A DNA stretch of 64,000 nucleotides, taken from positions 8,865,974 to 8,929,973 of the forward strand of contig CM030716.1 of NCBI GenBank assembly GCA_017979445.1. The letters run 5' to 3'. Below the pieces are notes generated by a model. That model saw only the letters and a program-made list of their open reading frames with translations. It ran no database searches and was not told where the DNA came from. The DNA comes from Akebia trifoliata (Eukaryota; Streptophyta; Magnoliopsida; Ranunculales; Lardizabalaceae). Made by a program: the position numbers and the translations under genes. The stretch's first letter is position 1; each line of letters starts with the position of its first letter. This document shows positions 41,481-52,230 of this stretch, piece after piece.

Positions 41481-42301
41481 CTTTCAGAAAAAAAAGAGTT
41501 GGGGAAATAAATGGTAAGTCGACCATGGATGGGATAAGCACCACATAAATGAGAAAAATGAAATAAAAAGCAACAAACTAACCATTAACAGCCTTGCAAA
41601 CTTTCTTCTTTTTCTTTTTCATCCTTGAAAATAATAGTAATGTCAGGATATAGATAATGCGTCCTACACAGATAAACATATTATTATAAACTTCTCGTCT
41701 ACAATGTAAGCATCATTTCCTTTAAAAGCTACAATAACAGAGTGGCCACACCCCAAGTTATAGGATGCAATGTAAAAGAAACAAGAACGAAAAATCCTTT
41801 TACAACAAATTCTTGAAGCCATGATACTCAGAAGAGGCATCTGATAATATTGACACACCTAATCTATGTTACCTGGTTCTGGTCATTAATATAATCCTAG
41901 GATGCCCTAAATTCTGTCACAATCCATTTTGTGCTACAGTGGTCTGGTTTATATAGAAAAGTTGATCATGAAAACTGCAATATAACTAAATAAATGAATG
42001 GAAACCATGCCATCAACACATGTGGACTAAACACAGCGTTACATCCAAAATTCAATGCAATAGTTGAAATACATAAAAAAATATACAAATGAAGGTGGTT
42101 CTCATCTAGCTCATAGCATGTATAAGAAGAATCATACTTAAGAAGATAAAAGGCTATTGGGCCATTTTGAAGCTCATCTATCGAGTAGAAGTACAAATTT
42201 AAACTCTTAAACATGATGCAATGCAGCAAACTCGACAATATTATAATACATTGGACCAAAACATGTCCACTAAATCCTTGAGAAGGATCCCACAATTTCA
42301 T
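41481..42301. other. CACTA interior, no gene recognised
   Basis: Intron-like with no recognised exons. The expected right terminal repeat is absent. Confidence 0.4.
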
Positions 42302-44110
42302 GAAAAACTTAGATAATAAATTTATATATATATATATATTCTTTTGAATTTGATCCAAGGTTTCGAAAATGGATGGCTACCGAACTTCCACATAACTCTC
42401 AAACTTAAAAATGAAATTTAACAGTAAAAAATAACTTTTTTTTGAATTTCGTTTCTTCAAAATTGATAGAATTTCGTCCTTTGCAATTGTAAAGCATTGT
42501 ATTGTGTTTTTGGATGCCAAGAGGTGAGTCCAAGAACCCTTACTAACTTAGTAAGACTAGGGGACTCTAAAGTTATTTTTGAGCGACAAAAGGTTTTGGA
42601 ATAAAAACGAGAAAGACAATCAAATAACATTTTCATTGTTATACGAGTCAATTGTTTGTCCTTGGAGTTCACAAGATTCTTTCAGCCAAGGGTGGAATTA
42701 TGCAGAGACAAGGGGGCCATGACCCCCCCCCCCACAAAAAAAAAAAACAAAAACAAAATTTGGAATTTTTTCTTTTTAAATACTAAAATCTTTTGACAGT
42801 TGCATAGACTGTACTACTATGGATGGTTGCGTGGCCTCCACAAAATATTTTTAGCGTTTCTATTGCCACTCCAACTTTTGCTAACAACACCCTAATTCAT
42901 ATGTAAATCACCAAAAAAATTAACACACATCTAGGGATGTTGTTAGTAAAAATTGGTGTGTAATTTGAAGCTCTTTATTTTTATATAGGAAAATTCTTTC
43001 CCTACTAATGTAGTAAGATTTCAAATCTTATTAAGGATCATTGAGCTAATTATCAATCCAACGCCACAACCCTCTGTGTTTCATGGAAAAACTCAAATTA
43101 AAAAAAATATATCAAAAGTAAATTTTATTTACTTTTTGACTTGATCCAGGGTTTTGAAAAACGTCGGCTAATGAACTCCTGAATTTAAAAGTAAAATTTA
43201 ACGATGAAAATAACCTGTATTAATTTTAAAAGTCCTCTACATCTCTATTGCATCCAATCATGTTTTTTATGCCACAAGAATTAGTTCAACAACCCTTATT
43301 AAGATTTGAAATCTTACTAAGTTAGTAAGGCTAGACTAGCTAGCTCTTTTATATATAAGATTTCCGAAAAAAAAAAATAATTTCACAGTTTCACTTATCT
43401 ATCATGTGCTTAAACAAATCATAATTTTAAAATTCACCGAATCAAGGCAATTTTATTTGGTAATTTTAAGGGTTTTTTATAAAATAAAGGTTATTTTGGT
43501 AAAAATGACATGTAAATAATTGTCAGGATTTATACTCAGTTTGTCTTAATCACTTCTTGACTTTGAGAGTTTGAGTTGCTAAAAAATAATCAATCATCAT
43601 TTCTTCTTTTTATAAGATTTTTCTTCTAAATTTTCTTATTTTCTATAGAAAATCGATTTTCAAAAATCCTCTTATTATGTAATTTTTCTAATTTCATCCC
43701 ACAAGTGAAATTCTCAGGGTCCGCCCCTGCCTTTGACGTTACTCCATGACTTAACTATATGACAAGGGGTTAACAAAATTGAAGTGAAATAGAAGGTCCA
43801 GATTTTTATATTAACAAATGAATTGCTAAATTGTTTAATAAATAATAAACAGTCATGTTTCCTCCAAAAATTCAGCACAACCACCTTGAAATATATTATG
43901 ATTTATTATAAAAGATTGACAACTAGTCCAACAAAATAAAGGAAAGGACACTAGTTTGCATCTCAGCTCAGCATATTAAGAAGATGACAAATCCATCTTG
44001 TTAACAAATTATTTAGGAGAAAAATTCAATTTGGTTAAGCAAAGTGAGAGCAAGACCAAAATATCTAGAGTCTATCTCGACCAAAATATTTCAAAAATCA
44101 ACCAATGAGT
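42302..44110. repeat. Repeat copy B, right part
   Basis: Resumes the alignment with copy A (3371 onward) and with unit 2 (57505-59067). Contains a C run and A runs near 42721-42750. No gene. Confidence 0.7.
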
Positions 44111-44129
44111 CACTATGTGAAAAAAGCCC

Positions 44130-44325
44130 ATATTTGACGGTCTTAGCCCGTCAAATTTTGAGAAATTTGACGGACCCTCCCATCAAATATGCCCGTCAAA
44201 TATTCTCTCGTAGAGTTTTTTTTTTGACGGCCCTAGACTATCAAATTATTGGAGAATGGGTTTTTAAAAAAAAAAAAACAAAAAAACAAAAAAATTCATA
44301 GAGTATGACCGTCAAATTTGGAGGT
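44130..44325. repeat. Left sub-terminal repeats of the 7.8-kb CACTA element
   Basis: Several 'tttgacgg' / 'ccgtcaaa' palindromes. At the right end only 'ggccgtcaaattttag' (51839-51854) remains, so the arrays are unequal. Confidence 0.7.
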
Positions 44326-44559
44326 TTAACAAACAATAGCATGGTCCTCTTATTCACCAATCACGAAATAATAATAAAAAAAAATCAGAAAAATAAAAAA
44401 CAAAAGAAAAATCATAGATTAAGAATATGATGGGCATCCATATTGACTGAAGAACAAAAAAGAGAAAACTGAATCAATATCAATATTCATGAATTAATAT
44501 TTTGAAATTGAAATAGACCCAACTTTACATTAAATCGAAGAAAATTCAGCAGAACCAAA

Positions 44560-44740
44560 TCCTTGACTGGCTTCATTCTTGTCTGCATCAGCTCTTTTCC
44601 TCAGCTCCTTCATAATGGGATTCTTTGGATTGATCACCATTGTCTTCTTGCTTGATATGTACCCAGCCATGCTCGAGTCCCTCAGAACTATGCCTTCATT
44701 GTCCTCTCCATGTTAGCTATCCACCCATACTCTCCATGTT
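44560..44740 (-). pseudogene. Captured HSP90 fragment, broken
   Basis: Minus strand reads [15 protein letters not shown], a TAG, then [20 protein letters not shown] and [19 protein letters not shown], then after another shift VKDLVLL. This is the middle/C-terminal region of cytosolic HSP90 ([20 protein letters not shown] type), an ATP-driven chaperone. There is a stop where Gln is expected, a one-base loss beside it, and a frameshift after DADKN. A short stretch ('gctaacatggagag') is duplicated upstream. It retains no ATPase domain and no EEVD tail. Confidence 0.85.
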
Positions 44741-45519
44741 AGCTGTTCACAAGACCCAATAAAATGTAAAGAGGCAAAAAGACACCAAAATAGGATCTCA
44801 AGCAATACAAACACCAAGGTATCCCACCTGTTTGATTGAAACAAAGTTTGCAATAACAATTATGTGCCATTTACCAGTAGTAGATAAAATTTATTTTCCA
44901 AGTTAGTTTATCAAATGAAATCCTGAATAACGAGTTAAGCAATAATAAACCTATCGAAAGAAGAACAATGAAAAAAACAATAAAGAAGAAGAAGAAGAAC
45001 GAAATGATATATGTATATACACAAGGTTGTTTGCAGGTGAACGCCAATATAATCCTTGAATGGCTGATGGAAAAAGCTCACAAGCAGCCAGAGCATAAAC
45101 AATCAGTGCATTCAACCAACCAAAGTCATTCCTATATCAAAATTCTAATATTTATTTAACCGTTACTAAATAAATAATAATTTCAGTTGCTTCCCTTTGA
45201 AAATGGCATCAATTGCATCAAAAAATGTAATTTACAAAAATTGACAAGAATACCTAACAGGTGTACATATTCTCAAATAACCTGATTGCATTGACTACTT
45301 AACCCAAACTTAATAATGTCTCAAAAGATCATCTAGTTTTATTTGTGAACACTCTTGTATATGATAATAACACTCATATAATCCAATATGATTTAAATGA
45401 TATTCACACCTCCCAAATGTAAATAATAGCACAAGCATACTTGTTGCCATAAATGGCAATGGCAAGCCCTAGTTAATAATGTCTTAAGAAAATAAGTAAT
45501 TTTCAATAAACCAATACGA
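44741..45519. other. CACTA interior, no gene recognised
   Basis: A-rich, intron-like. Nothing supportable. Confidence 0.4.
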
Positions 45520-45783
45520 TTATCGAGGGTATAGTTCAGTATTTGTCACCTCATTCACAGTTGATGGCAGTGTTAAATCACTCATGGGCATGTTTGACTT
45601 CATTCTACCATGCATGCAAAATGTAGGTGGTAAAGGTTGGGAAAGAGTGCCAGAATAGTTACCGAGCATATGAACCACAGTTACCATTGTTGGCCTAACT
45701 GCAACATCTTGAACACATAATAGCCCAATGTGGATGCATCTCATCACTTCGCTTGTCGAAAAATTATACCTCAATGTGTACAC
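45520..45783 (-). pseudogene. Captured last exon of a cysteine-rich receptor-like kinase
   Basis: The minus-strand open frame ends LPSTVNEVTNTELYPR plus stop and includes FSTSEVMRCIHIGLLCVQDV and RPTMVTVVHMLGNYSGTLSQ. This is kinase subdomain XI and the tail typical of plant CRK/DUF26 kinases (NE.SITELYPR ending). The frame is still open, but the rest of the kinase, the DUF26 repeats and the membrane segment are absent. The first codons (about KLYVYTL) do not look like CRK and may be intron. Confidence 0.85.
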
Positions 45784-46096
45784 ATATAGCTTAATGTGTA
45801 CAATGGCTTGCTCACATGCATATCTGAAAGGAATGAAGACATATATCCATTAGTTAAGAGGAAAATTAGGAAGAAACACATCATCATCAAAGCCTTATTC
45901 CAAACATTTGGGGCTGAAACATATGATCCAAATGGTTCAACAGTTGCACCTGTTCACATTATTATACTTACAAACATGCCTAGTCAATCATAAAAATATT
46001 TTAGCAATAGCAACAAGTCCCTCCTACGGTCCTACCCATGTGAACTATATATAGAAATCCCAACGAGTTAATATATATCATGAGAAATGAAAAGCA

Positions 46097-46369
46097 TTAC
46101 TTCTCTAATGCGATCTCTTTGATCTGTTCATCCTCCATCGATGTCATGGTCCCAAACGAGACATATAGGACTGAATTCAATGGTTGTGTATCGAGCCAAT
46201 TCAGGCACTTGTGATGCCGACATGACCCTTCATCATCGATGTCGATGAATACTGGATTGAATGGTCCAACAGACCAATGCTTCTTGTTTCCTTGCAATGC
46301 CTCTTGACCCAACATGTCTATAAATGTACCTTCAATTGGTCTACAAGTATTATAAAGAGCCACTATCAT
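46097..46369 (-). pseudogene. Captured fragment of a zeatin O-glucosyltransferase-like UGT
   Basis: Minus-strand reading ALYNTCRPIEGTFIDMLGQE, HWSVGPFNPVF, HKCLNWLDTQPLNSVLYVSF and GTMTSMEDEQIKEIALEK, then stop. This is the linker and start of the C-terminal domain of family 1 glycosyltransferases, closest to cytokinin (zeatin) O-glucosyl/xylosyl transferases. The UDP-sugar-binding PSPG box lies downstream in such proteins and is missing, as is the acceptor domain, so no activity is expected. Confidence 0.85.
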
Positions 46370-46443
46370 TGGTACATTATCGCTGGTACATTATTACTCA
46401 TAAAACTACTTAAGCTATGCCATTTCCATGTGACCCTACCAAG

Positions 46444-46445
<2 letters not shown>

Positions 46446-46507
<62 letters not shown>
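46446..46507. repeat. Compound (AC)n(AT)n microsatellite
   Basis: About 20 AC units followed by about 10 AT units. Confidence 0.95.
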
Positions 46508-46559
46508 GATAGATAAAAAGAACTCAAAAGCCTTATAAGCAGTGCATTTATCTACCTAT

Positions 46560-46718
46560 GCATCTCCCACCTGTACAAACCAGCTGAAGTCTAATTACAC
46601 CAATTGCAAGAAATCCATTCAGACATGGTTCCTCATAAGCATGACTACGACCATAATATGGAGTATCCCATGGGCTAAATTCGTAAAAACCCAAATGCAT
46701 TGGCCAGTAAGCATTCAC
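46560..46718 (-). pseudogene. Captured exon, unrecognised (VNAYWPMHLGFYEF...)
   Basis: Minus strand after acceptor GCAG|GTGAAT reads VNAYWPMHLGFYEFSPWDTP then YYGRSHAYEEP and runs on to near 46560. Rich in Tyr and Trp. It probably follows the exon at 46976-47192 in the same source gene (HDQ|VNAYW). Not recognised. Confidence 0.45.
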
Positions 46719-46975
46719 CTGCATAAACAGCCGAAAATGAACATCAGTGAATCAGAAATACATCACAAGATGATGATATCTTATCAGAAATACAGAAAGA
46801 TCCGAAGAAACAGGAAACTCATTCAAATCCCCAAGTGATTAAAAGGCACCAAAAGAACACAATGGGATTCCTTATAATTAACATCAACGTGAAAATGCTG
46901 GTCTAGGGAACTTTGGATTTCTGAAAACGCATTAAAGATGAACAAATCACCTAATTAAATAACTGTTAAAAGTAC

Positions 46976-47192
46976 CTGATCATGCATTGCTACAGCGAAA
47001 GGAAAATCGGAATGTTCATAGGTCAGACCCTCAAACAAATCCATAAAACTTTCAGTAATTCTGTAAGGAAATCCAGTATTAATGTAATCAAACTCCAACT
47101 GGCGGTTTTCGTACATTGTCATTGTTCTGTAGAAAGGAAGATTAAACACATCAACACCATGAGGATCATGAAAAAACAACCATGAATAAGAC
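46976..47192 (-). pseudogene. Captured exon, unrecognised (LFFHDPHGVDVFNLPFY...)
   Basis: 217 nt open on the minus strand between acceptor TTTTAG|GTC and donor GATCAG|GTACTT. Reads SYSWLFFHDPHGVDVFNLPF, then YENRQLEFDYINTGFPYRIT and FMDLFEGLTYEHSDFPFAVA MHDQ. The strong coding look and clean splice sites mark it as a host exon. The family is unknown to me. Confidence 0.55.
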
Positions 47193-47773
47193 CTAAAACA
47201 TCGATCAATTGATACTAGTTCTTATTATAAAAAATAAAAACAAACAAAAAAATGGATTCCAGATTCAATTGAGTCAACATCAATTTATGTAATTCCAACA
47301 GTGGAACAGCCTAATGAACAAATTCTTGGAATCCCATCTAAAGCTCAATATTCACAATTAACAAAAATTCCACTGAGAAATAATACTGTAGTTAGAAGAA
47401 ATACACGGTAACAGTGATTTATACAATAATCTTTCTGCATATTTTTTTTTTTGCAAAAATAATGTAAGTTTATACAGAAATCAACATTAACACCTCAGTT
47501 CATTGCTTCTTCCAGAATCGTTTCAACTAAATTTCCCATTATACAAGTCCAACAATGGAACAACCTAACGAAAAAATTCTTGCAATTCCATCTATAGATT
47601 GATATTCAAAATTAACAAAAATTGCACTATGAAATAATACTGAAGTTGTAAGAGTTGCACAGTTTCTGCACACAAAAGAAAGTGCAAAATTGGATGATTA
47701 AGTGTAACACAACCTCATTTCCAAGTATCAAAACATTCCAAAGAGAAATGGATGTAAATTAATAAACTCACAC

Positions 47774-47916
47774 ATAATGCCACAATACCTCTTAAACGTT
47801 CTTGGCATTCGAACATGTGGTTTAACTTCAAAGAGAACCCCTTTCTCGATTCTAATGTAAAGGGCTTGTAATCTCCCTGCCTTATTAAGTGGGCTATCTA
47901 ATATCGCGAGGAGAGC
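47774..47916 (-). pseudogene. Captured EMG1/NEP1 exon (second of two)
   Basis: Acceptor TTTTCAG|GC, donor ATTAT|GTGTGA. Encodes ALLAILDSPLNKAGRLQALY then IRIEKGVLFEVKPHVRMPRT and FKRYCGIM. This is the highly conserved N-terminal part of EMG1/NEP1, the SPOUT pseudouridine-N1 methyltransferase needed for small ribosomal subunit assembly. The SAM-binding knot at the C terminus is not present. Confidence 0.88.
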
Positions 47917-48146
47917 CTGAAAACATAAACACTTACAATCATGATTCATGCAAAACCAATTCTATACTATAAAAACTTAAAGGGCTTAGCTTCTAGGATT
48001 TGGAATTCAATATTTTGAGTAATTAAGGGTCTGTTTGGATAGACAGATTTGAATATTAAGTTTTCACAATAGAATTAAAAGCCAAAAAACATTTTCCCAA
48101 AATCAGGAAAAGTGAAAACACCACCAAAACTAAGAAATTCACCAAC

Positions 48147-48239
48147 CTAGTGAACAATGTCGGGCCTATAATCATTAGGGTTTTGATTATACTTCCGGAG
48201 GAAATTAGCGTGATCATCCAAATTCAAAATCTGGTAGGT
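48147..48239 (-). pseudogene. Captured EMG1/NEP1 exon (first of two), with stop
   Basis: Acceptor GTTCAG|ACC. Encodes TYQILNLDDHANFLRKYNQN then PNDYRPDIVH and a TAG where Gln is expected, directly before donor GTTGGT. It joins the exon at 47916 across a 230-bp intron in the natural order, so a genomic piece, intron included, was captured. The stop means no full product. Confidence 0.85.
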
Positions 48240-49009
48240 CTGAACACAAAAACAATAAAAGAAAAAACAATTTAAATTGCAGAGTCTTAAAGAAGAAACC
48301 CAATTAAAATCTCACACGTACAATTAGTAGCTCAACAGAGAGAAGCAAAAGACAAAAAAAGAAATCCCAAAGTTGATGAGAGTTGCAGAAGCAAGAGAAA
48401 ACCTTAGTATTTTGAGCAGTGGTGGCACTGGGTCATGTATTGTTTGTGTCATCTTAAGATAAGGTTATTCTGAAATTTTACCCCACCCATTTAATGATCA
48501 TGTCAAACCCTTATACCCTAACCCGACAACAATTAACAAATGACACAACCCAATCCACATAACCCATTTGATAAATAGATTGGGTTGTGTCGTATTCAGG
48601 TTGAGAAATAAATGAAGAGTGCTCACTGAAAGCAAGCTGACAGTGAGAAACATCTAAATCTCATCAGATAATATTTTTTTTATTTGATAGACAAATCACA
48701 TAAAATATTTTTAAGGTCTCCAACATAGTTTCCAGCAATTAAAAAAAGTCGTAAGAGCCAAAAGATGACATTCAAGGACGCAAAATTTATAGAAAGATAA
48801 AGTCCATGCATAATTATCAGAAATTTGAAGAACTGAAGTGTAAGATAGTGCTAAAAGATGTGGGAGCACACATTTGTATTAATTCTTGGATTAAATTTGT
48901 CCTTTGCATCTAAAGCAGTAAAAACAGGATTACGGTAAAAATAGTTGTTGTAATTGATGCCCATCTCTAGGGTATGGCCATTGTGATGCAACTTAAGACA
49001 AGAACTTAC

Positions 49010-49158
49010 CTATGCCCTCTGATGGAGTTATAGGGAAGTCAGACAGCACACCATCAACAGAGAAGTTATCACTGTCAACAAATGATAGATACTCACTGTA
49101 ATTGAAGCTAAAGAGTACATCATTTGAAAAATTTGAAGCAAAAACTTCAAGCTCTTTC
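49010..49158 (-). pseudogene. Captured exon, unrecognised ([13 protein letters not shown]...)
   Basis: Acceptor ACTTCAG|G and donor GCATAG|GTAAGT bound 149 nt reading [40 protein letters not shown] and FPITPSEGI with no stop. Not recognised. Another open stretch with donor GACG|GTGAGT at about 49630-49690 (KIKFYKDLLTCHRLVDLD) may be an upstream exon of the same strand. Confidence 0.45.
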
Positions 49159-49699
49159 CTGAAGTCTAAATAGCAGTCTAGGAGCCAACATATTTGATTT
49201 GAAGTTGTTGAAGCACAAGAAAGGTAAAGTATTCAGTTGGAATGGATACATATAAATTGACTTAATTGTTTTATCAAATTGAGGCACCAACATGTCAACC
49301 TAAATATCAAAGTTGCAACAAGGACTAAAAATGTGATAGTGGCATGCATACCTCTTACAGGATGATTCTTGTTTATATGAGAAAAGCAATCTGCAATAAC
49401 AGTGAGATGTCAGTATCATATAATTATAATTGTGGGTACTATTGAATAAAAATACAATAAAAGGAAACTAACCTCAATAAGAAAACTCTAGAAAATTTTT
49501 GTTAAATGAGATATCCCAGTTCCAATCCAATGGTGTTGGCATTTTTATTTATTTATAAAAGCAGCAATTAAATCTGGGTACTTTGTCTAATTAATTAAAT
49601 TAGAAAAGTCTGCCTATTAGTAAACTCACCGTCGAGGTCTACAAGGCGATGACAAGTGAGAAGATCTTTGTAGAATTTGATTTTCTAAGACTTTTCTAA

Positions 49700-51439
49700 A
49701 GAAGGGAAGAAAAGCAGAGGAGTTGCAGAGTCCTGAGAATTCAGAGAGTCCCTTGTCCACATTGGCCCCCACACACTACCCCATTAAAGATTAAACAAAA
49801 CCCATGTCTCATATAATCATACTTTACTAACTAGGATGCTAATAATTAAGAACACATTATAACTATAAGTGACCGGTAAAATCTATTACACATATAATCA
49901 TGTATAAATAATAAAGAAAATATAAAAAAGAAATTGAATATGTGGTCTATCTTTTCTTGGAATTTTTCTGCCTTCACTGACTAGCACTCTATGAGGGATT
50001 CAGTGATGATCTTTTCCAAGCCTAGCTCTTTTTTCTTATCCAAATTCACAACTTGGAGTGCCAATGTGGGCCTCTGCAGGTCTGAATTTGAATATTTTGG
50101 ATTGCCTCAGTCGAGTAGTCTCGATTTTTTCTTCTAACCAAGGCACTGCCTTGTGACAAGATTTTAAGCCTTGAGATGATCTCCGGTTAGCTCCTTTTGT
50201 TTCAGCCCCGAATGCATAGATTATCTCATCTTGAACATGGTCAAGTCATGAATAAAGTTCTTGACTTGTATATCGACATAACATGTGTGGGCACTAGATG
50301 TATGATATTTTCTTGACTCCTATACTTATATTTGTCTATCCAAATTCCAGACTCTTGAGTAATTTTATCAAATCACATCGGATTTTTTATTTTAGATATA
50401 ATCCATTGAGACTCTTGGGGAGGTATTATAGCTCTTGGGATTTCAGTTAAATGTTTGTAAGTTGTAACTTGTGAGCAATGAAATAGTTAGGATCTTCTTA
50501 TTCTTAATATTGGGGAATATAAGAAGAGATTAGAAAGAAAATTGAGAGGGTCACACATGTCTCACGTCTATGGCTTTTACAAGCTTAACCTTGCTAGTGA
50601 ATACCCGGTATGCATTTGGACTGTATTCAGCGCTCTTTTCATTAACCACACGCTTAAATTTACAACTGCTCTATTCAATATATGCCTTTCTGATGTTCTA
50701 TCTAAAATTGTATAATTTTTGTAAGTAGCTTTCTTATTATTGAATCATACTACTTTCTAAGTGCCCTTATCCTTGGTTTTCTCTACAATCCTTTTTCAAC
50801 TATAATACATAACAATCTCAGAACTCTCATTATCAACAACTACAACAAACAAAACCAAATCCACATACTTCAGAACTGAAAAAAATTTCACTAAGCCTTA
50901 ATCATACCAACAATATCAAAAGCTAGAAATTTTGCATTAAAATTCAGATCACCTTATTATCCAAATATGTGCAATAATCTACTACTACAACACCATTTGT
51001 GGAGCTCTGATCTAACAAAAAAACTAATGAGAATATTAGCAACTAATTGCATTATGTCAAAATTTTATCTAAACTTAGGGGGTTTGAAAATCAAACAAAG
51101 TTCAACAGATCATCAAAAATTATTTATATTATGATTACTCAAATAAGAACATAAATACAGATTTCAGCAACAATTAAACTTCTAGATCTGGAAATATCTT
51201 GAAGAAAAATCCGAAATAAGTGAAACAAAATTACATCAATTAGTAGTCCCTTCAAGACAAAATAAAAATTCCGAATCGTTTTGAAACAATCGATTTTCTC
51301 AATAGTGGATCTCTAACACAAAAAACTAATCCAAACAAGAATTCATGAACCCTAGGATCCGAATTCGAAATCAAAAAGACAAATCAACTAAATCAGATCT
51401 CTATAATTAGTAAAACAACGAACGAAATTGAAGAAGTTG
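49700..51439. other. CACTA interior, no gene recognised
   Basis: Long AT-rich stretch between the leader and the first captured exon, intron-like on the minus strand. No supportable coding sequence. Confidence 0.4.
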
Positions 51440-51631
51440 TGAAATTACCAGAATTAGTAGAAGATTTAGGTTGCAGAGGTGTGGAAGGCTGGGATGTTCT
51501 TGAAGGAATTATCGAGAGATCACTTTAAGGTTCCAGTTAACCCTAAATCTCATCTTCACTCCACCATTTTCAGTGTTGTGAGTTCAAAAAATCAGATACA
51601 GAGAGATCGATCGGATATAGAGCGAGATGTG

Positions 51632-51670
<39 letters not shown>

Positions 51671-51830
51671 CTGACAATGGGAGAGCTTCTTACGAACCAG
51701 AGAAAGAGAGAGGGAGAGCGAAGGAAAAAAAAAATCGCAGATCGGTGAGAGAGAGCGAACCAGAGAGCGAAAGAAAAAATGCATATGAGAGAGAGGGTAG
51801 AAACTTTGCGTAGATTCCTCTAAATATCGT
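51440..51830 (-). promoter_or_regulatory. Putative promoter/leader of the 7.8-kb CACTA element
   Basis: On the minus strand a CT-rich leader (including a CT/GA microsatellite at 51635-51668) runs from just inside the right terminus to a donor-like TTCTG|GTAATT near 51448. All captured exons are downstream on the same strand. It mirrors the leader of the 9.6-kb element. Confidence 0.5.
51635..51668. repeat. GA microsatellite in the CACTA leader
   Basis: About 17 GA units. Pyrimidine-rich on the putative sense (minus) strand. Confidence 0.95.
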
Positions 51831-51923
51831 GGGCCCGTGGCCGTCAAATTTTAGATTTTAAAATTCGTCGAGCTAAGCCCAACAATTTTTTTTTGTAATT
51901 TTTAAAATTTTCACATAGTGAGT

Positions 51924-52230
51924 GTTGAGAGTAGCGGTCAGGCCTCTCTCCAAAAAGGGAGAGGTCTTGAGTTCAAATCCCCCATTCGCCACCCACAGGC
52001 ATCTATCCTGATCTACCTAGTATGTGTGGTTTGTAGGTATTGGATGTACCAAGGGGATTTGAGCAATATATGGTGTTCTAAGAGCTACACAATTTTGACC
52101 CATTCCACATGGACCTACAGACCAAAAATCAGATTGATTGAGGTTTTTTTGGCAATTTTAGGAGCAGATATTCGTCACCCACCAATACTACTTGACTCGC
52201 TTATCTTGTCATATATGAAATAAATCACTT
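51924..52230 (+). mobile_element. tRNA-derived SINE candidate, unit 1
   Basis: Has an A-box-like TAGCGGTCAGG (51934) and a B-box-like GAGTTCAAATCC about 35 bases on, the spacing of a tRNA head, followed by a non-tRNA body ('gtatgtgtggtttgtaggta'). The 7.8-kb CACTA element inserted at its 5' edge. The paralogue is at 59070-59300. The family is not identified. Confidence 0.6.

Larger units (their letters stand above)
38830..42301 (-). mobile_element. Damaged non-autonomous CACTA element with captured exons (about 3.5 kb)
   Basis: The left terminus is CACTACAGCAAAATAGGG, followed by palindromic units of the type TATAGCGACGG...CCGTCGCTATA (38850-39160), the usual sub-terminal design. It interrupts repeat copy B: sequence equal to 3371 onward resumes at about 42302. 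TGA precedes the left end and starts the right flank, but no TAGTG terminus is present on the right, so that end has been lost. Two minus-strand exon fragments and a nested MITE lie inside. No transposase. Confidence 0.75.
44111..51920 (-). mobile_element. Complete non-autonomous CACTA transposon with captured exons (7,810 bp)
   Basis: The left terminus CACTATGTGAAAA and right terminus TTTTCACATAGTG are perfect inverse repeats. AGT is duplicated on each side (44108-44110, 51921-51923). The paralogous site at about 59067-59069 is empty ('accaacgaatgtcggg' against 'accaatg-agt-gttgag'), confirming the ends. Sub-terminal units carry TTTGACGG...CCGTCAAA. The interior has a CT-rich leader at the right end and minus-strand exon fragments of EMG1/NEP1, a UGT, a cysteine-rich receptor kinase, HSP90 and others. 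No transposase frame. Confidence 0.93.

Noticed and set aside
45520..45783. An intact receptor kinase gene
   Set aside because: Only the last exon is present, inside a CACTA element; no kinase core, membrane segment or ectodomain nearby.
48028..48060. 'ggtctgtttggatagacaga' as another end of the 10.9-16.6 kb element family
   Set aside because: A short match without an inverted partner or inner purine array; not enough to call.
51479..51847. Open frames on both strands over the CACTA leader
   Set aside because: Low-complexity products of GA/CT repeats; no conserved sequence.
51924..52000. A functional tRNA gene
   Set aside because: A- and B-box-like motifs are present, but there is no cloverleaf with a usable anticodon and acceptor stem; the sequence continues into a SINE body.
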